Shown piece after piece: positions 15,146 through 22,637 of a DNA stretch of 64,000 nucleotides. A program made the position numbers and the translations under genes. The stretch lies in contig NZ_BNBS01000036.1 in NCBI RefSeq assembly GCF_014656075.1, forward strand, positions 1-64,000, written 5' to 3'. The DNA comes from Streptomyces hydrogenans. Its GTDB lineage: Bacteria; Actinomycetota; Actinomycetes; Streptomycetales; Streptomycetaceae. The notes beneath the pieces are model-generated. The model had not been told where the DNA came from, did not search any database, and worked only from the letters and a program-made list of their open reading frames with translations. Position 1 is the stretch's first letter, and the number at the start of each line of letters is the position of its first letter.

Positions 15146-16871
15146 GATCTCATCGAATTTCGACTCGTTCCGACCGGTCTCATTCGGGCCTGGATTCAAC
15201 GTCATTCTGGCAGAAATGGCCCCCGGGGCGTCGGAGAAGCACAGCAGGAACGCCCGGGGAAAGACAACCCTTATTCAAGCGATCAACTACTGCTTGGGGG
15301 GGACTCTTGCTAAATCTATGGCTCCACTAGCAGCCGCTGGATGGTCCTTCAGCCTAGAACTTGATCTATTCGGCAGCACATTGACAGCGACACGAAATCT
15401 CAAAGGTGGCAACAAACTTCGGCTGGATTATCCAGGGGAACTGTCTGGAGTTCTACACGCATACGTTGACGAGAACTCCGCAGTCACCGTGGAGGATTGG
15501 AAGTTCCTCCTGGGGCTGGGGCTTTTCTCTCTGGATCGTGTTGGGGAGTCGGGTGACCGCGGCATCTCGCCCAGAACGTTGCTCTCATACGTGATTCGCA
15601 CCGAAGCAGTCAAGGATCCTCTCAAAATCATCCCGCAGCAGCCAGCATGGAGCTCTCGGGAGCATGTGGCGTACCTGCTCAACTTGAACTGGGAGCTCGT
15701 GCGGGATCTGTCTCGGCTCGAAGAGGACTCGGACACCTACAAGGCCATCGCGAGAGCCACTAAGAAGAGTCTACTTCCGCGAGCTCTTCGGCCTGAGCCT
15801 GAGCTCATGCTGGAACTAGTGGAGGCACAGCGGACGCTTGCAGAACTAACTTCACGCGTTCAAGGTTTTCAAGTAGTCGAAGACCCAGACGGCCTTATCT
15901 CCCGCGCCGATCGAGTGACCGAAGAACTGAAGGAACTTCGCAACGACGCACTCGTAGATCGCCGCATGATCGAACTCTACGCGGAGTCTATTGAGAATGA
16001 GCAAGGCAGCGAAGACGCCGGAGTCGGCGAGGTAGTAGCTGAACTTTACGGCGAGATGCAAAGGGCATTCAATCCTGAGGCTCTGCAAAGCTTTGAGAAA
16101 GTGGAAGCGTTCCATCATCAAGTCATGGGAAACAGGAGGAGATTCCTTTCTGCCGAACTGGAACGCCTTAGGGGTCAGCAAGCGGAGCGGGATGAAAAAA
16201 TAAGAGCGCTGACGGTATCCAGGAACTCGATTCTGGCCGTTCTTGATGCTGGCGGAGCACTGGAAGAACTTTCTGCTCTGCAAAACGAGCGCGCTCAGGC
16301 AGCAGCGCACGTGACGGAAGTGGAAACCGCGCTAAACAATGTGCGCGATCTAGCAGAAGCTCAAGAGGGTGTTCGGGTGCAAAAGGCGCAACTGCGCCAA
16401 GAAACAGCACGCGACCTGAGCGCAAATCGCCAGAAGCTCGACGCAGTAGCCGCACGTTTCGACCGCATGATGCAAGAGCTCTACGGGGTTAGCGGCGTCC
16501 TCACGGCCGAAGTGGATGACCTCGGCTTCAAGTTCACGATCCGTGTATCCACATCTGCAAGTGGTGGAGTGACTCGGATGCAGCTACTTTGTTTCGACTT
16601 GACATTGATGGCAGAGGGAACTGGAGAGAACCATCATCCAGGATTCCTTATTCACGATTCAGTTGTCTTCGATGGGGTCGATCCGCGGCAGGTAGCTGCG
16701 GGGCTCAGCCTCGTTAGGGAGACCGCGGAATCGGTAGGCGCACAATACATCTGCACGATGAACAGCAACGATGTTCCAGCATCCGTCAGCGACGCCGACT
16801 GGTTCATTGAGGGTACGCGGAGGATCGTCCTGGACACTGAGGAGGGCGGGATCCTGGGAACTTCTTTCTGA
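15135..16871 (+). CDS. DUF2326 ABC-type ATPase of the ABC-3C system
   Basis: A 578-residue SMC/RecN-like ATPase. The N-terminal half-site (MLRRISSNFDSFRPVSF ... NVILAE) has a Walker A of unusual form, NARGKTTLI, near residues 39-47. A coiled coil spans about 215-440. The C-terminal ATPase half has a Walker B-like FLIHDSVVFDGVD near 510, followed by QYICTMNSNDVP. DUF2326 proteins are the ATPase of one ABC-3C branch and are proposed to sense invading DNA and license the HNH effector. The GTG start overlaps the middle component. AT-richer codons than neighbours suggest recent transfer. Confidence 0.85.
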   Translation: MLRRISSNFDSFRPVSFGPGFNVILAEMAPGASEKHSRNARGKTTLIQAINYCLGGTLAKSMAPLAAAGWSFSLELDLFGSTLTATRNLKGGNKLRLDYPGELSGVLHAYVDENSAVTVEDWKFLLGLGLFSLDRVGESGDRGISPRTLLSYVIRTEAVKDPLKIIPQQPAWSSREHVAYLLNLNWELVRDLSRLEEDSDTYKAIARATKKSLLPRALRPEPELMLELVEAQRTLAELTSRVQGFQVVEDPDGLISRADRVTEELKELRNDALVDRRMIELYAESIENEQGSEDAGVGEVVAELYGEMQRAFNPEALQSFEKVEAFHHQVMGNRRRFLSAELERLRGQQAERDEKIRALTVSRNSILAVLDAGGALEELSALQNERAQAAAHVTEVETALNNVRDLAEAQEGVRVQKAQLRQETARDLSANRQKLDAVAARFDRMMQELYGVSGVLTAEVDDLGFKFTIRVSTSASGGVTRMQLLCFDLTLMAEGTGENHHPGFLIHDSVVFDGVDPRQVAAGLSLVRETAESVGAQYICTMNSNDVPASVSDADWFIEGTRRIVLDTEEGGILGTSF

Positions 16872-16905
16872 CCGGGGCCCGCGGCCGGCCAGCTTTCGGG
16901 TGGCT

Positions 16906-17060
16906 GAGTGTTGTCCCGTAACTTGAGGCAGAGGCCGGTGGGGCACTATAGGCAGGTCTGCTTGTCCGGTTGCGCCAGACTCGCGGCCTCAACGGGATCC
17001 TGGCCAAGTAGGTCGAACCGGACACCGGCAAGCGGTGTCTGGAGTCACGGGACAGCCCTT
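16906..17060. mobile_element. Small element with terminal inverted repeats (MITE or IS remnant)
   Basis: The left end GAGTGTTGTCCCGTAACT (16906-16923) and the reverse complement of the right end (17043-17060, AAGGGCTGTCCCGTGACT) match at 14 of 18 positions. The 155-bp interval encodes nothing. TGTCCCGT ends are common in Streptomyces IS5-type elements. A third similar end lies at 18496. Confidence 0.5.
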
Positions 17061-17085
17061 AGGTCATGTGTCGACGGAACCTGAT

Positions 17086-18453
17086 TTAGATCCCACTGCC
17101 GAGTTGCTTCAAGCTATCTTGAAAGCGCGTATTGCGGAGAGCCCGGACGTCACTGTCAGTGATACCTAGGTCTTGGAGCAGTCGCACCCTCATCAACCAA
17201 AGCAGCACCTCTCCGCACCAATAGCGTTGAGTTGCATTTGATCCCTTGTCGGCACCGCCATGAGAGACACCAGTGCGTGCGTTGGCGATGAGTTTGGGAA
17301 AATCTGGAACTGCGTCGAGGATGTGCTCGCCGAGTTTCCCTGTAGACGACACGACATCTACGATCTGGTCCTTGAGGGACTTGTCATTGCGTCCCTGGAT
17401 CACGTTTCTTGCCCACTGGGCATGACCTTGAGGAAGGCCGGCCGCGTCTAGTGCTGACACGACCATTTCAACCCGTGCCCTGTGCTCTTCCCTGGACACG
17501 TCTGTGCTGCCGAATTTTTCCTTCCTCACCCTGTGATACGCCTCAAGACTTTGGAAAAAGGAAGCGTACCGGTGTGCGGAGTAAATGAAGGGTGCGTAGA
17601 GCGGTGCATGCAGCAGCGCGATCACCGTCTGACACTCCTGGTGCAGGTCGAACCAGCGGGGCAGGAGCTCTGAAAGAGGTGCAGAGGATTTCTCTGCGGT
17701 GAGCAAGGTGAATCCACGGAGGGAGGAGACTCCCGATTCTGCAACGCTTCCGGGTGTGAGCGTTCGAAAGTATGCGGTCATCCACTCCTTGCTTCCATCT
17801 GGGCGCAACTCCACGTCTTTCATCCGGAGTTCTCTCCCCATGGACAACAAGAGAAGATCATGGAAGGGGCGAAGGTAGGATTCAAGCAAATCTGACCAGC
17901 GTTGCGGAGAACCGGATTCGGCAGAGAAGGCACACCAGCGGCGAACAGAAAAGCGATTTCCGTCAGACGACCCGGTTACACCACTTCGAATGGCCAGCGA
18001 GACGTCCTCCCACACTGCTGAGGCATGCTCCGTAATCTTGTCGTCGATAAGTGTTGCCCGCAGCTCCTTCCGTCTCTTGCTCACTGGCGGAGCGCCAACC
18101 CAGTCCGCTAGATAGTCAAAATCGGATCGAATTCCGCTGAAATTCGCGTGCGACAGGTGTCCCCCTACCACGGCCAACTCTGCATCAAAAGTCTGCTTCG
18201 TGATTTCAGGCCACTGGCTAGTCATTCCGAAAGCGCCGATCAGTGTAATAGAACGGTGCTGCTCGTCGCGGCCATGGATGAGGGGAAGAGTTCCCCATTC
18301 AGCTGTCTCGCAAGGCTCCCCACCGGGATCCTCCTGGCTCAGCAACGCACCGTAGACCGTCAGGATCGGGCCCTTCTCGGAGAAGCGGAGCTTCCCCGTC
18401 GTAGGTGGTCCCCCCGGGATCCACCAGGATCCGTAAGCCTCGAAGTTGTCCAT
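17086..18453 (-). CDS. apeA: ApeA-type HEPN anti-phage protein
   Basis: A 455-residue protein. The N-terminus (AYGSWWIPGGPPTTGKLRFS ... LTVYGALL) fits the ApeA N-terminal beta domain, where a W-x-P turn and GxLxF strand are typical. The C-terminal part is helical and contains the HEPN RNase signature R-x4-H in NARTGVSHGG near residue 405, after RNDKSLKDQIVDV. ApeA proteins act alone as abortive-infection defence, probably by RNA cleavage. The gene points towards the ABC-3C operon, is bounded on both sides by TGTCCCG repeat ends, and has lower GC than the backbone. Assignment is by sequence pattern only. Confidence 0.82.
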   Translation of the reverse strand: MDNFEAYGSWWIPGGPPTTGKLRFSEKGPILTVYGALLSQEDPGGEPCETAEWGTLPLIHGRDEQHRSITLIGAFGMTSQWPEITKQTFDAELAVVGGHLSHANFSGIRSDFDYLADWVGAPPVSKRRKELRATLIDDKITEHASAVWEDVSLAIRSGVTGSSDGNRFSVRRWCAFSAESGSPQRWSDLLESYLRPFHDLLLLSMGRELRMKDVELRPDGSKEWMTAYFRTLTPGSVAESGVSSLRGFTLLTAEKSSAPLSELLPRWFDLHQECQTVIALLHAPLYAPFIYSAHRYASFFQSLEAYHRVRKEKFGSTDVSREEHRARVEMVVSALDAAGLPQGHAQWARNVIQGRNDKSLKDQIVDVVSSTGKLGEHILDAVPDFPKLIANARTGVSHGGADKGSNATQRYWCGEVLLWLMRVRLLQDLGITDSDVRALRNTRFQDSLKQLGSGI

Positions 18454-18888
18454 CCCTGAAGTCTGCCGGATCGGCGCCGCATAGGCTGCGTGATTGAGGG
18501 CTGTCCCGCGAGTCAGGACGCCGCTTTCCGATGTCCGCTTCGACCTGCTTGGTCAGGACCCAGCGAGACCGCGAGTCGGGGCGTAAGCGGACAAGCCGAT
18601 CTGTCTGTGGTGACCTACCGACCTCTGGCCCGAGTTAACGTGATAACCCTCAGCAGCATGGGCGCGCTCGGCTGACTGCACGGCCTATTCGTGGACCGGC
18701 TCGAACGTTCGACGCTCCTGCATGTCTCTGAGCTGCGAAGACTCGCCACACGCAAGCGCCCTCCGGAGCCGTGTGTCAGAGAAGCCCCCAGCAGAGATGC
18801 TGGGGGCTTCATGGTCGTGCATGCGGGGGCCGATACCCCTTGTCGCTTCGAGGCGGGATGGCCTTGTCGGGGCGAGTGAGGATCTTGT
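18454..18888. other. Gap between ApeA and GntR block; IS-like end
   Basis: GAGGGCTGTCCCGCGAGT at 18496-18513 resembles the ends of the small element at 16906-17060, so the ApeA gene is framed by related repeats. No protein-coding signal is convincing in the interval. A strong hairpin lies at 18781-18810. Confidence 0.5.
18781..18810. terminator. Bidirectional-type hairpin
   Basis: GAAGCCCCCAGCA (18781-18793) pairs with TGCTGGGGGCTTC (18798-18810) around a 4-base loop. It lies just beyond the stop of the minus-strand operon ending at 18889 and can terminate it. Confidence 0.75.
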
Positions 18889-19170
18889 CTATGGGAGGCG
18901 CCGGCCGCGACTCTCTGCAACGCGCAGCACCTGGGCCAAGGCTCCCGTGAGGTCCACGGACGTCGCGCGGAGGTCCACCGGGTCAGACTCCGAGAGGCTC
19001 AGCAGCTCGATGGCGTGGTCCAGTACCTCGGTGGCCTGATTCAGGTAGGTCGTTTCGAGGATGTCGGCCAGGCGAGACAGGCGGCTGCTGTCATCGTCGG
19101 TGCTCAGGAAGCACGGTTTGCCGTCGGGGCCGGACCACGGGAGGAGCCGCAGTTCGTCACGGGAGGTCAT
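18889..19170 (-). CDS. Small protein coupled to GntR regulator
   Basis: A 93-residue protein (MTSRDELRLLPWSGPDGKPCFLS), with an N-terminal beta-like part and helical remainder (RLSRLADILETTYLNQATEVLDHAIELL). It starts inside the GntR stop (ATGA overlap) and is the last gene of a six-gene minus-strand operon. Similar small partners follow GntR genes on Streptomyces plasmids and integrated elements. No function can be assigned. Confidence 0.75.
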   Translation of the reverse strand: MTSRDELRLLPWSGPDGKPCFLSTDDDSSRLSRLADILETTYLNQATEVLDHAIELLSLSESDPVDLRATSVDLTGALAQVLRVAESRGRRLP

Positions 19171-19874
19171 CTGTCCGTCTCCTCCTTGAGGGTCGGGTGG
19201 GTGGTGAACACTGCGTCTGCGGCGTCACTGGGAAGGGCCAGTAGAGCGGCTTCGAGTACACGGCCGGTGGAGTTGAGGGCGATGCGCGTGATGGTGAGGA
19301 CCGTCCGCGTGGGGCTGATGCGGAGGGCGGATGCCTCTTCCGGGGTGGGGAGGCGGGCGGTGACCGTCTCCTGGGTTTCCGTACGGTCCACGTCTCGACC
19401 GCCGGGCCAGGAGGACGAGGCGAGTCGTGCGGTCGGTGCGAGGTCGCGGGGGATGTAGATGCGGGCCACGCTTCGGGGAGTCTCACCCTCGTAGGTGGTG
19501 CACTGGAACTCCGTTAGGGGGCTATTGGACGGGACCTTCAAGAGGGTTCTGATGTGGCCGCGTGCCCGGACGGTGGTGGTGCGGATGGTGGTCTGGAGGT
19601 CGGGAGCGAACGGTATGCCGGTGCCGCCCGTGTAGGTGATGCGGCGGAGCGGAGTGCGGACGAAGTTGCCCTTGCCGTGGGTCTTCTCGATGAGTCCTTC
19701 GGCCTGGAGGAGGGCAAGGGCCTGGCGGACCGTCGGGGTGCTGACCTTGTAGTGGGTGGCCAGCTTGGGTTCCGAGGGGAGGCGGTCTCCGGACTTGAGG
19801 TGGCCGGTGGTGATCTGGGTGCGGAGGTCTTCGGCGATGGTGTCGCGGAGGGTCGGCACGGTCGGGGTCACCAT
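19167..19874 (-). CDS. GntR/HutC-family regulator with UTRA domain
   Basis: A 235-residue regulator. The winged HTH (LRDTIAEDLRTQITTGHLKSGDRLPSE ... VSTPTVRQALALLQAEG) is followed by a UTRA-type effector domain (about 85-230). The gene overlaps its upstream neighbour by 7 bases and is coupled to the downstream small gene. It is one of three GntR regulators in the element; this one is embedded in an operon of tiny genes resembling a plasmid control region. Confidence 0.88.
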   Translation of the reverse strand: MVTPTVPTLRDTIAEDLRTQITTGHLKSGDRLPSEPKLATHYKVSTPTVRQALALLQAEGLIEKTHGKGNFVRTPLRRITYTGGTGIPFAPDLQTTIRTTTVRARGHIRTLLKVPSNSPLTEFQCTTYEGETPRSVARIYIPRDLAPTARLASSSWPGGRDVDRTETQETVTARLPTPEEASALRISPTRTVLTITRIALNSTGRVLEAALLALPSDAADAVFTTHPTLKEETDR

Positions 19875-20092
19875 CTTTTCTGGACTCGGAGGGCGACCAG
19901 GCGGGTGCGGGGGTGCATGGTCAGTTGCTCGCCCGTTTCGAAGAGGAGGCGCTTGGCGCCCAGGGGGAGTTGGAGGAGGTCGGCTACTCGGCAGGGCTGG
20001 CCGCCGATCTGGATGACGTCGCCTCGCTGGACGTTGATCGAGGTGATCTCGATGGGGGCGACCACGGCGCCGGTCGGGGTCCAGGGCTTCAT
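19868..20092 (-). CDS. Small hypothetical protein
   Basis: A 74-residue beta-rich protein (MKPWTPTGAVVAPIEITSIN). The repeated short strands (INVQRGDVIQIGGQPCRVADLLQL) resemble an SH3-like barrel. It overlaps the upstream gene by ATGA and the GntR gene by 7 bases. This placement and regular spacing support a real gene of the operon; the role is unknown. Confidence 0.7.
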   Translation of the reverse strand: MKPWTPTGAVVAPIEITSINVQRGDVIQIGGQPCRVADLLQLPLGAKRLLFETGEQLTMHPRTRLVALRVQKRW

Positions 20093-20268
20093 GCCGTTGC
20101 CTCCGGGCGGGGCGGGGTCGTCGCCGGCGTGTGGCAGGGGCAGGCGCACGCCTCGTAGATCACCGGGATGTCGACCGGGGCCGTTACCGGGGAGGAGTGG
20201 GCGCACTCGTGGTGGGTGCCGATCTGGCACCTGGACGAGCGGTACGGGGTGGGCTTCGTGTGGGGCAT
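20089..20268 (-). CDS. Cysteine/histidine-rich small protein
   Basis: A 59-residue protein (MPHTKPTPYRSSRCQIGTHH). Cysteines and histidines (CQIGTHHECAHSS and CACPCH) suggest a small zinc-binding fold. Its ATG at 20268 overlaps the preceding stop (TGATG) and its own stop overlaps the next ATG. The pattern 'xRC.IG.H.ECA' is seen in other short Streptomyces element proteins. Function unknown. Confidence 0.7.
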   Translation of the reverse strand: MPHTKPTPYRSSRCQIGTHHECAHSSPVTAPVDIPVIYEACACPCHTPATTPPRPEATA

Positions 20269-20459
20269 CAGGCCGTCTCCGCCTGGGTGAGGTGGGGGCG
20301 CTCGGCGGTGGGGGCGTACCGACTCACGCGGGGCGTGCTGGCGCCGTGGGTGACGGTCCGTCCCAGTGGGGTGGTGCGGTGTAAGGGTTTGTAGAGATGG
20401 GGGGTTCGGGCCTGCCGTGGTCTGGTCGAGTGGAGTGCGCGGCGGATACGGTTGCGCAT
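20268..20459 (-). CDS. Small basic protein
   Basis: A 63-residue arginine-rich protein (MRNRIRRALHSTRPRQ). AGGAG lies 9 bases before the ATG at 20459 and the stop overlaps the next start, which argue that it is translated even though the sequence has low complexity. It could be a nucleic-acid-binding peptide or merely a coupling leader. Confidence 0.5.
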   Translation of the reverse strand: MRNRIRRALHSTRPRQARTPHLYKPLHRTTPLGRTVTHGASTPRVSRYAPTAERPHLTQAETA

Positions 20460-20464
20460 GCTGA

Positions 20465-20776
20465 TCAGCTCCTATCGCTGATGGCCGGGTCCCCGGACGT
20501 CGCGTGTCGCGGGGACCGCTTGTACACGGCGGCCCAGAGGGTTCGGTCGCCCAGGCTGGTGGCGAGGAGACCGAAGCGGTCTGCCTGTGCCAGGACTTCC
20601 AGGACCTCCCGCCATGTCTCTGCGGGGAGGGTTTCCGGTACCTCCGCCTCGATCGACGTGTGTCTGGTGTGGGCCAGCACGCGTGTTGTGAGGCCAAGGG
20701 CGGACAACCGGGCGGCGAGGGCCTCCGCGCTTACTTCGGGAGCAGGCACAGGGCAGCCTCCGTTACCGGTGATCAC
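20465..20776 (-). CDS. Small hypothetical protein, first gene of the operon
   Basis: A 103-residue alpha/beta protein (MITGNGGCPVPAPEVSAEAL). The central part (LAARLSALGLTTRVLAHTRHTSIEAEVP) and helical WREVLEVLAQADRFGLLAT look like a compact globular domain. It is divergent from the GntR gene at 20828, with two palindromic operators between them. I do not recognise the family. Confidence 0.7.
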   Translation of the reverse strand: MITGNGGCPVPAPEVSAEALAARLSALGLTTRVLAHTRHTSIEAEVPETLPAETWREVLEVLAQADRFGLLATSLGDRTLWAAVYKRSPRHATSGDPAISDRS

Positions 20777-20787
20777 TTTAAGTGAAG

Positions 20788-20818
20788 CTAGTTAACTAGA
20801 TTAGAGCTAGTGGACTAG
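20788..20818. promoter_or_regulatory. Paired palindromes CTAGTNNACTAG between divergent genes
   Basis: CTAGTTAACTAG (20788-20799) and CTAGTGGACTAG (20807-20818) are 12-bp palindromes whose starts are 19 bases apart. They lie in the 51-base gap between the small-gene operon and the GntR gene at 20828. They are the likely operators of one of the two GntR proteins. Confidence 0.75.
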
Positions 20819-20827
20819 ATTTTCCAT

Positions 20828-21583
20828 ATGTCTGAGCAGCCGCCATACCTCCGTATCGCCGACGAACTGCGGCGGCGGATCGCGGAGCACGAGTGGACTC
20901 CTGGAGACCGGCTGCCCTCGCGGGCCCAGATCGGCCAGGAGTGCGGGGTGGGCGAGAACGTCGTTCGCCGAGCCCAGGAGCTGTTGATCTCCCAGGGTGT
21001 GCTGGAGGGGCGGGCTGGGTCCGGGACCTATGTGGCCGAGCCTCGGCAGCGGGTGCGGATGGTGCGGTCCGCGGCGCGCGAGCAGCCCGACGGGTCTCCG
21101 TTCCGGGCGGACATGAAGGCTGTCGGGCGGAACGGTGGCTGGGAGAGCCGGACCGATGCCAAGGTGCCCGCGCCGGCGGAGATCGCTGCGCGGCTCGGGA
21201 TTGGTGAGGGCGAGCTGTGCGTCCGGACCGTGTACGAGTTCCTTGCCGATGGGCGGCCCGTGCAGCTGTCTACGAGCTGGGAGCCGTACGACCTCACCGG
21301 CGGGACCCTCGTCGTCCTTCCCGAGGGTGGGCCGTATGCCGGGGCCGGCGTCGTGAACCGGATGGCCGAGATCGGCGTCACTGTCAGCCATGCCGTCGAG
21401 CAGCCCGAGCCGAGGCAGGCGACCGCCGAGGAAGCATCGCTTCTCGGGATCCAGAAGGCCGCGCTCGTCACGCACATCCGGCGGACGTACTACAGCGACC
21501 AGGGTCAGCCCGTGGAGACGGCTGACATCGTCGTCCCCGCCGCCCTGTGCGAGATCGTCTACGAGATTCCCATCAGTCGATAG
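20828..21583 (+). CDS. GntR/HutC-family regulator
   Basis: A 251-residue regulator with a winged HTH (YLRIADELRRRIAEHEWTPGDRLPSR ... VGENVVRRAQELLISQG) and a UTRA domain (about 95-248). Divergent from the small-gene operon across CTAGTNNACTAG palindromes, so it probably represses that promoter and its own. Followed by a small membrane protein gene on the same strand. Confidence 0.9.
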   Translation: MSEQPPYLRIADELRRRIAEHEWTPGDRLPSRAQIGQECGVGENVVRRAQELLISQGVLEGRAGSGTYVAEPRQRVRMVRSAAREQPDGSPFRADMKAVGRNGGWESRTDAKVPAPAEIAARLGIGEGELCVRTVYEFLADGRPVQLSTSWEPYDLTGGTLVVLPEGGPYAGAGVVNRMAEIGVTVSHAVEQPEPRQATAEEASLLGIQKAALVTHIRRTYYSDQGQPVETADIVVPAALCEIVYEIPISR

Positions 21584-21609
21584 CGGGGCTGCCCACCAGG
21601 GGGAAGGTC

Positions 21610-21774
21610 ATGGAGACAGTCGGGTATCTCATAGCCGCCTTGGCCTGGGGCGGTGTGATTGGCGCAGTGCTGGTGACGGTGATCGGGTCGTTTGTGGTTG
21701 TTCGATGGCGACGCAGGACAATCGCTGCCTTGGAGCGTGCGGAGCTGGAGGCAGATTCGCAGCCCTCTGCGTGA
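21610..21774 (+). CDS. Small single-span membrane protein
   Basis: A 54-residue protein (METVGYLIAALAWGGVIGAV). One transmembrane helix (about 5-33) is followed by a basic stretch RWRRR and an acidic tail. GGGGGAAGG precedes the ATG at 21610. It follows the GntR gene by 26 bases and may be cotranscribed. Such proteins often accompany regulators on plasmids; no function is known. Confidence 0.7.
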   Translation: METVGYLIAALAWGGVIGAVLVTVIGSFVVVRWRRRTIAALERAELEADSQPSA

Positions 21775-21781
21775 TTCTCCG

Positions 21782-22087
21782 TCAACCGGCAGCAGAGTTA
21801 GGTGTCAGGTCCATGGGTTCGGTCGTGATGGTTCCCGTCCACCAGCCTGGCTCGTCGCTTGACTCCCAGGAGATCGTCAGCGGTCGGCCGGCCAAGTCCT
21901 CGGCCTTGCCGTGTGCGGCTGACTGGGCTGCGCCGGGTTCGCTGTCGGCGCTGGGCTGGGCGAGGTAGCCGTCGACGATGGCGCCGGAGAAGTACATGGC
22001 AAAGCGCCACACGTCAGGCGTGCGGTACAGAACGAACATCTTCGGCGTCCCGAAGCCGTCTCGCCAGTGCTTTCGTCTGCGCTTCAT
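21782..22087 (-). CDS. Hypothetical protein near the element's right end
   Basis: A 101-residue protein (MKRRRKHWRDGFGTPKMFVL) with several tryptophans and a basic N-terminus. The C-terminal part (LTISWESSDEPGWWTGTITT) looks beta-rich. It is convergent with the small membrane protein gene, 7 bases apart. No family recognised. Confidence 0.65.
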   Translation of the reverse strand: MKRRRKHWRDGFGTPKMFVLYRTPDVWRFAMYFSGAIVDGYLAQPSADSEPGAAQSAAHGKAEDLAGRPLTISWESSDEPGWWTGTITTEPMDLTPNSAAG

Positions 22088-22179
22088 GCCCGCACGGTAG
22101 CGGTGGCGTCCACGAGCCGCCCGTGTGTTTCGGCTCGGGTATCGTCCGACCCTGTTGATCGGTTGGTAGCGGGGGTGGC

Positions 22180-22428
22180 ATGCACAACGAGCGGCTCGAC
22201 GAGCGGCTGTCGGACGAGGAGCTGGAGCTGTTCGTCCAGTACCTGCACCGGTTCGCCAACCACGACGTGGACATCTCCGTGAGGATGGAAGCCGGGTACC
22301 CCGAGCACCCCGTCTACGTGCTGTTCGGCAGGGACTATCCCCCAGCCGGGGACGCCGCGGACTATCGGCGGCCGTTCGCGGATCGGCGACAGGTGACATC
22401 CAAATCTGACATCAACGACGTTGGATGA
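22180..22428 (+). CDS. Small acidic protein, paralogue of the gene at 27189, with altered C-terminus
   Basis: An 82-residue protein. Residues 7-65 (ERLDERLSDEELELFVQYLHR through GRDYPPAGDA) align closely with the 61-residue protein at 27189-27374, which stops after YRRL. Here the frame continues for 18 more residues into the TGACATC repeat at 22394, so the natural C-terminus has been replaced by element-end sequence. Function unknown; the family is small and acidic. Confidence 0.75.
   Translation: MHNERLDERLSDEELELFVQYLHRFANHDVDISVRMEAGYPEHPVYVLFGRDYPPAGDAADYRRPFADRRQVTSKSDINDVG
22394..22416 (+). promoter_or_regulatory. Bipartite TGACATC repeat (right-end arm site candidate)
   Basis: TGACATC at 22394 and TGACATCAAC at 22407, 13 bases apart as in the copy at 5699. 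It lies 84 bases inside the right att core. It overlaps the 3' end of the small gene at 22180-22428. Confidence 0.6.
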
Positions 22429-22500
22429 CAGCAGCCCTGCACGGCCTTTCGCGGCGTCTGTGAGCTGGGGTGGGCCCTCGCCGACGGTGATCCGCACGAG

Positions 22501-22547
22501 CTTACAAAGCAGATGTCGGCGGTTCGAAACCGTCCGCGCCCACCAGT
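22501..22547 (+). repeat. att core, second copy (right end of AICE)
   Basis: Identical over 47 bases to 5617-5663. It lacks the 5' half of the tRNA, so it is not a functional tRNA gene. It serves as the right boundary of the AICE and the left boundary of the next segment. Confidence 0.93.
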
Positions 22548-22549
22548 GA

Positions 22550-22585
22550 CGAAGGCCCCCAGTCGATCATGACTGGGGGCCTTCG
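22550..22585. terminator. Hairpin after second att copy
   Basis: CGAAGGCCCCCAGTC (22550-22564) pairs with GACTGGGGGCCTTCG (22571-22585). The loop GATCAT is the same motif as in the hairpin after attL (GATCAT). Confidence 0.8.
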
Positions 22586-22606
22586 ACGTCCGTATCTGAC
22601 GCTAAA
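22584..22606 (+). promoter_or_regulatory. Degenerate TGACATC-type repeat beside second att copy
   Basis: CGACGTC at 22584 and TGACGCTAAA at 22597 keep the 13-base spacing. It starts 36 bases past the core, as the copy at 5699 does. It is the most degraded copy. Confidence 0.45.
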
Positions 22607-22637
22607 GGGGCGTGGCCAGCGGAAAAGGTGGTTCCGG

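Larger units (their letters stand above)
5617..22547. mobile_element. pSAM2-like integrative and conjugative element (AICE)
   Basis: The 16.9-kb segment is bounded by a perfect 47-bp direct repeat (5617-5663 and 22501-22547), the left copy inside tRNA-Val. It holds the standard AICE set on the minus strand: integrase, excisionase, RepSA-like initiator, SpdD, small spread proteins, DUF2637 protein and TraSA translocase. KorSA-like and Pif-like regulators follow. No phage structural genes and no relaxase are present, as expected for FtsK-type double-strand DNA transfer. Cargo from 14.1 to 18.5 kb is lower in GC and encodes two predicted defence systems. Confidence 0.93.

Noticed and set aside
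22501..22547. Second tRNA gene
   Set aside because: Only the 3' half of tRNA-Val is present; no acceptor 5' strand or D-arm precedes it.
5617..22547. Prophage
   Set aside because: No capsid, tail, portal or terminase genes; the gene set is that of a pSAM2-like conjugative element.
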